6,384 bases of DNA from Treponema sp. (GTDB lineage Bacteria; Spirochaetota; Spirochaetia; Treponematales; Breznakiellaceae), in assembly GCA_031254385.1 (NCBI GenBank), contig JAIRUO010000281.1:1-6384 (forward strand), given 5' to 3'. The translations under genes and the position numbers were made by a program. Each line of letters starts with the position of its first letter. The first letter of the stretch is position 1. The notes beneath the pieces are model-generated. The model was not told where the DNA came from, did no database searches, and saw only the letters and a program-made list of their open reading frames with translations. Positions 5,150-6,384 of this stretch are shown one piece after another.

Positions 5150-6384
5150 TCATTCGATTTCCGGTATGAGGCTGCCCTGCCAAGAGACAAATACGGGTAC
5201 GGTTCCGACACTCAAAACCGTTCCGGGGGACATTTCGACAGCGTTTCCTGAAACCGGGTCGTGTACGGTAAATAGACCGCCGCCAGCCTCAGCGTTGGAA
5301 AATTTTAGCGTAATCTGAGCGGAGCTTCCCGTTTTCCAAAGAACAAGTGCCCCGCCTTCCCCATCCATACGTTCAAAATAAAACGTTTTCAGCGAGCCCG
5401 GCAGTTTTTCCCGGTGGGGCAGGTCGGGGCGGTATACGGTTCCGGCTATATATGTGGCGCACAGACGGAAGGCTTCTGCACCCTTGGAAGTGTAATCCTC
5501 CCTGCTCCGTACCAAACCGAAAAAATCTTCGGAATCGCTACTGACACGGTTTATCGGGTCAAAAAGCTGATACCAAAGGATTTTTTCAGCGCCCCGGATG
5601 GCAAGGTTGACAAAACTTTTTACAACATATTCGGGAAATTTTTTCTCAGCGACTTTTGTGGGATACTTGCCGCTGGTGGGGTATCCCATCTCGGTTATCC
5701 ATATCCGGTCGGCAAAGCCATAAGGGGCGACAAGGGCGCGGAATTTGTCGTACAGTTTTGCGCTACGGCTGGGATTTAACTCATAGGGATGAAAGGCAAT
5801 CCCATCGACCTTTTCCATGGCACCGGATTCAAACAGGCCCCGGATAAACGCTTTTGGCAGGCCGAGATATCCCCTGTTAAAGGCCCCTGCCAAAAGAGTC
5901 ACATCGGGATCAACTTCCCTCACTGCATCTGCGGCTCTGCGAGTGAGAACCAGATATTCATCCAGGCTTCCCGTCCAAAAATGGGTGGTATTCGGCTCGT
6001 TCCAGATGCACCATGCGTCAACCCTGCCCTGAAAATGTGCTACCGTCTGCCGCACATAGTTGAGAAAGAAGTCAAGCTTATCGGATGAAATGTAATTATG
6101 TCGTTTGCCGTCTTCGTGAATCCACCCTATATCGTAAGCCAAAACGCCAAGAACTTTTTTTCCCGCTTCGTTGGCAATATCGACATACGGATCATAAGAA
6201 TCAAAATTCCACTGACCTTCAACGGCTTCTATAGAACTCCAGTTAAAAGTCCTGAGTATCCAGCTTACCTCTAACCTGTCCAGCAGGGCGTATTCTTGCG
6301 CGGTATTGGTAGTGCCTGCATGAACAATCCCGGCAATGTCAGCCGGTATTACAATGGGGCCGCTAACGGAAAGAGCCTGATTGG
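5150..6384 (-). CDS. Clan GH-A glycoside hydrolase, GH39/GH5-like (N-terminus beyond window edge)
   Basis: The frame stays open from base 6382 down to the TGA at 5152-5150, giving 410 visible residues with no start in sight. The leucine codon TTG at 6142 is internal, because coding similarity continues upstream (FNWSSIE, then EGQWNFDSYDPYV, a common early strand of GH-A barrels). The acid/base Glu is in WNEPN (Glu codon 5998-5996) and is followed by FW, as in GH39-type enzymes. The likely nucleophile is the Glu of WITEMGYPT (codon 5692-5690). GIAFHPY lies between them. About 75 C-terminal residues after the barrel look like a beta-sandwich (ALVLWKTG, VHDPVSGN, PVFVSW), common in GH39 and GH30. 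It should cleave beta-glycosidic bonds in a polysaccharide or oligosaccharide; the substrate cannot be read from the sequence. A signal peptide, if any, lies outside. GH5 or a related unclassified family is possible. Confidence 0.85.
   Translation of the reverse strand, partial: NQALSVSGPIVIPADIAGIVHAGTTNTAQEYALLDRLEVSWILRTFNWSSIEAVEGQWNFDSYDPYVDIANEAGKKVLGVLAYDIGWIHEDGKRHNYISSDKLDFFLNYVRQTVAHFQGRVDAWCIWNEPNTTHFWTGSLDEYLVLTRRAADAVREVDPDVTLLAGAFNRGYLGLPKAFIRGLFESGAMEKVDGIAFHPYELNPSRSAKLYDKFRALVAPYGFADRIWITEMGYPTSGKYPTKVAEKKFPEYVVKSFVNLAIRGAEKILWYQLFDPINRVSSDSEDFFGLVRSREDYTSKGAEAFRLCATYIAGTVYRPDLPHREKLPGSLKTFYFERMDGEGGALVLWKTGSSAQITLKFSNAEAGGGLFTVHDPVSGNAVEMSPGTVLSVGTVPVFVSWQGSLIPEIE

Noticed and set aside
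5347..6088. Plus-strand open frames of 63-121 codons opposite the glycoside hydrolase
   Set aside because: They overlap each other and a hydrolase with both catalytic motifs; their products show no recognisable domain.
6140..6142. TTG at 6142 as the start of the glycoside hydrolase
   Set aside because: The frame is open to the window edge, and about 80 upstream codons encode a typical GH-A barrel beginning, so the TTG is an internal leucine.

Overview
The window reads as an ordinary chromosomal stretch from a bacterium that is probably a spirochaete of the Treponema group. The grounds are indirect: a loose LFSC lipobox of the spirochaete kind, a divergent NAD+-dependent DNA ligase, and a clan GH-A polysaccharide-degrading enzyme of the sort carried by gut or environmental treponemes. 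This assignment is an inference without a database search, and I hold it at about 0.5. There are no rRNA, tRNA, CRISPR, phage or transposase genes.

Layout. (1) Bases 1-222, minus strand: the start of a gene for a small membrane-anchored, probably coiled-coil protein that runs off the left edge. (2) Bases 223-415: a divergent intergenic region holding an imperfect inverted repeat built from CGGAT words (279-382) and then an extended -10 promoter. (3) Bases 416-4410, plus strand: a tight four-gene cluster of a lipoprotein of unknown function, trmB (tRNA m7G46 methyltransferase), ligA (NAD+ DNA ligase) and a DUF1361 membrane protein. Gaps are 19 nt, 17 nt and a 1-nt TAATG overlap, so they probably form one operon. 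(4) Bases 4401-5048, minus strand: a MarC-family membrane protein whose stop codon overlaps the end of the DUF1361 gene by 10 bp, tail to tail. (5) Bases 5049-5149: an intergenic spacer with a G-rich heptanucleotide tandem repeat. (6) Bases 5150-6384, minus strand: most of a glycoside hydrolase whose N-terminus lies beyond the right edge.

The plus-strand cluster mixes tRNA modification, DNA joining and two envelope proteins. Nothing suggests one shared pathway, so co-expression rather than joint function is the simplest reading. The glycoside hydrolase and MarC genes are co-directional, but the repeat and MarC's own putative promoter separate them.

I did not find a clearly new multi-gene system. 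The points most worth a second look are small. Two genes (416 and 5048) lack a Shine-Dalgarno and share the same TGN-hexamer-6 nt-ATG arrangement, which predicts leaderless mRNAs. The two intergenic regions carry structured repeats, one of them a textbook G-quadruplex pattern. The DNA ligase departs from canonical LigA at several normally conserved positions.
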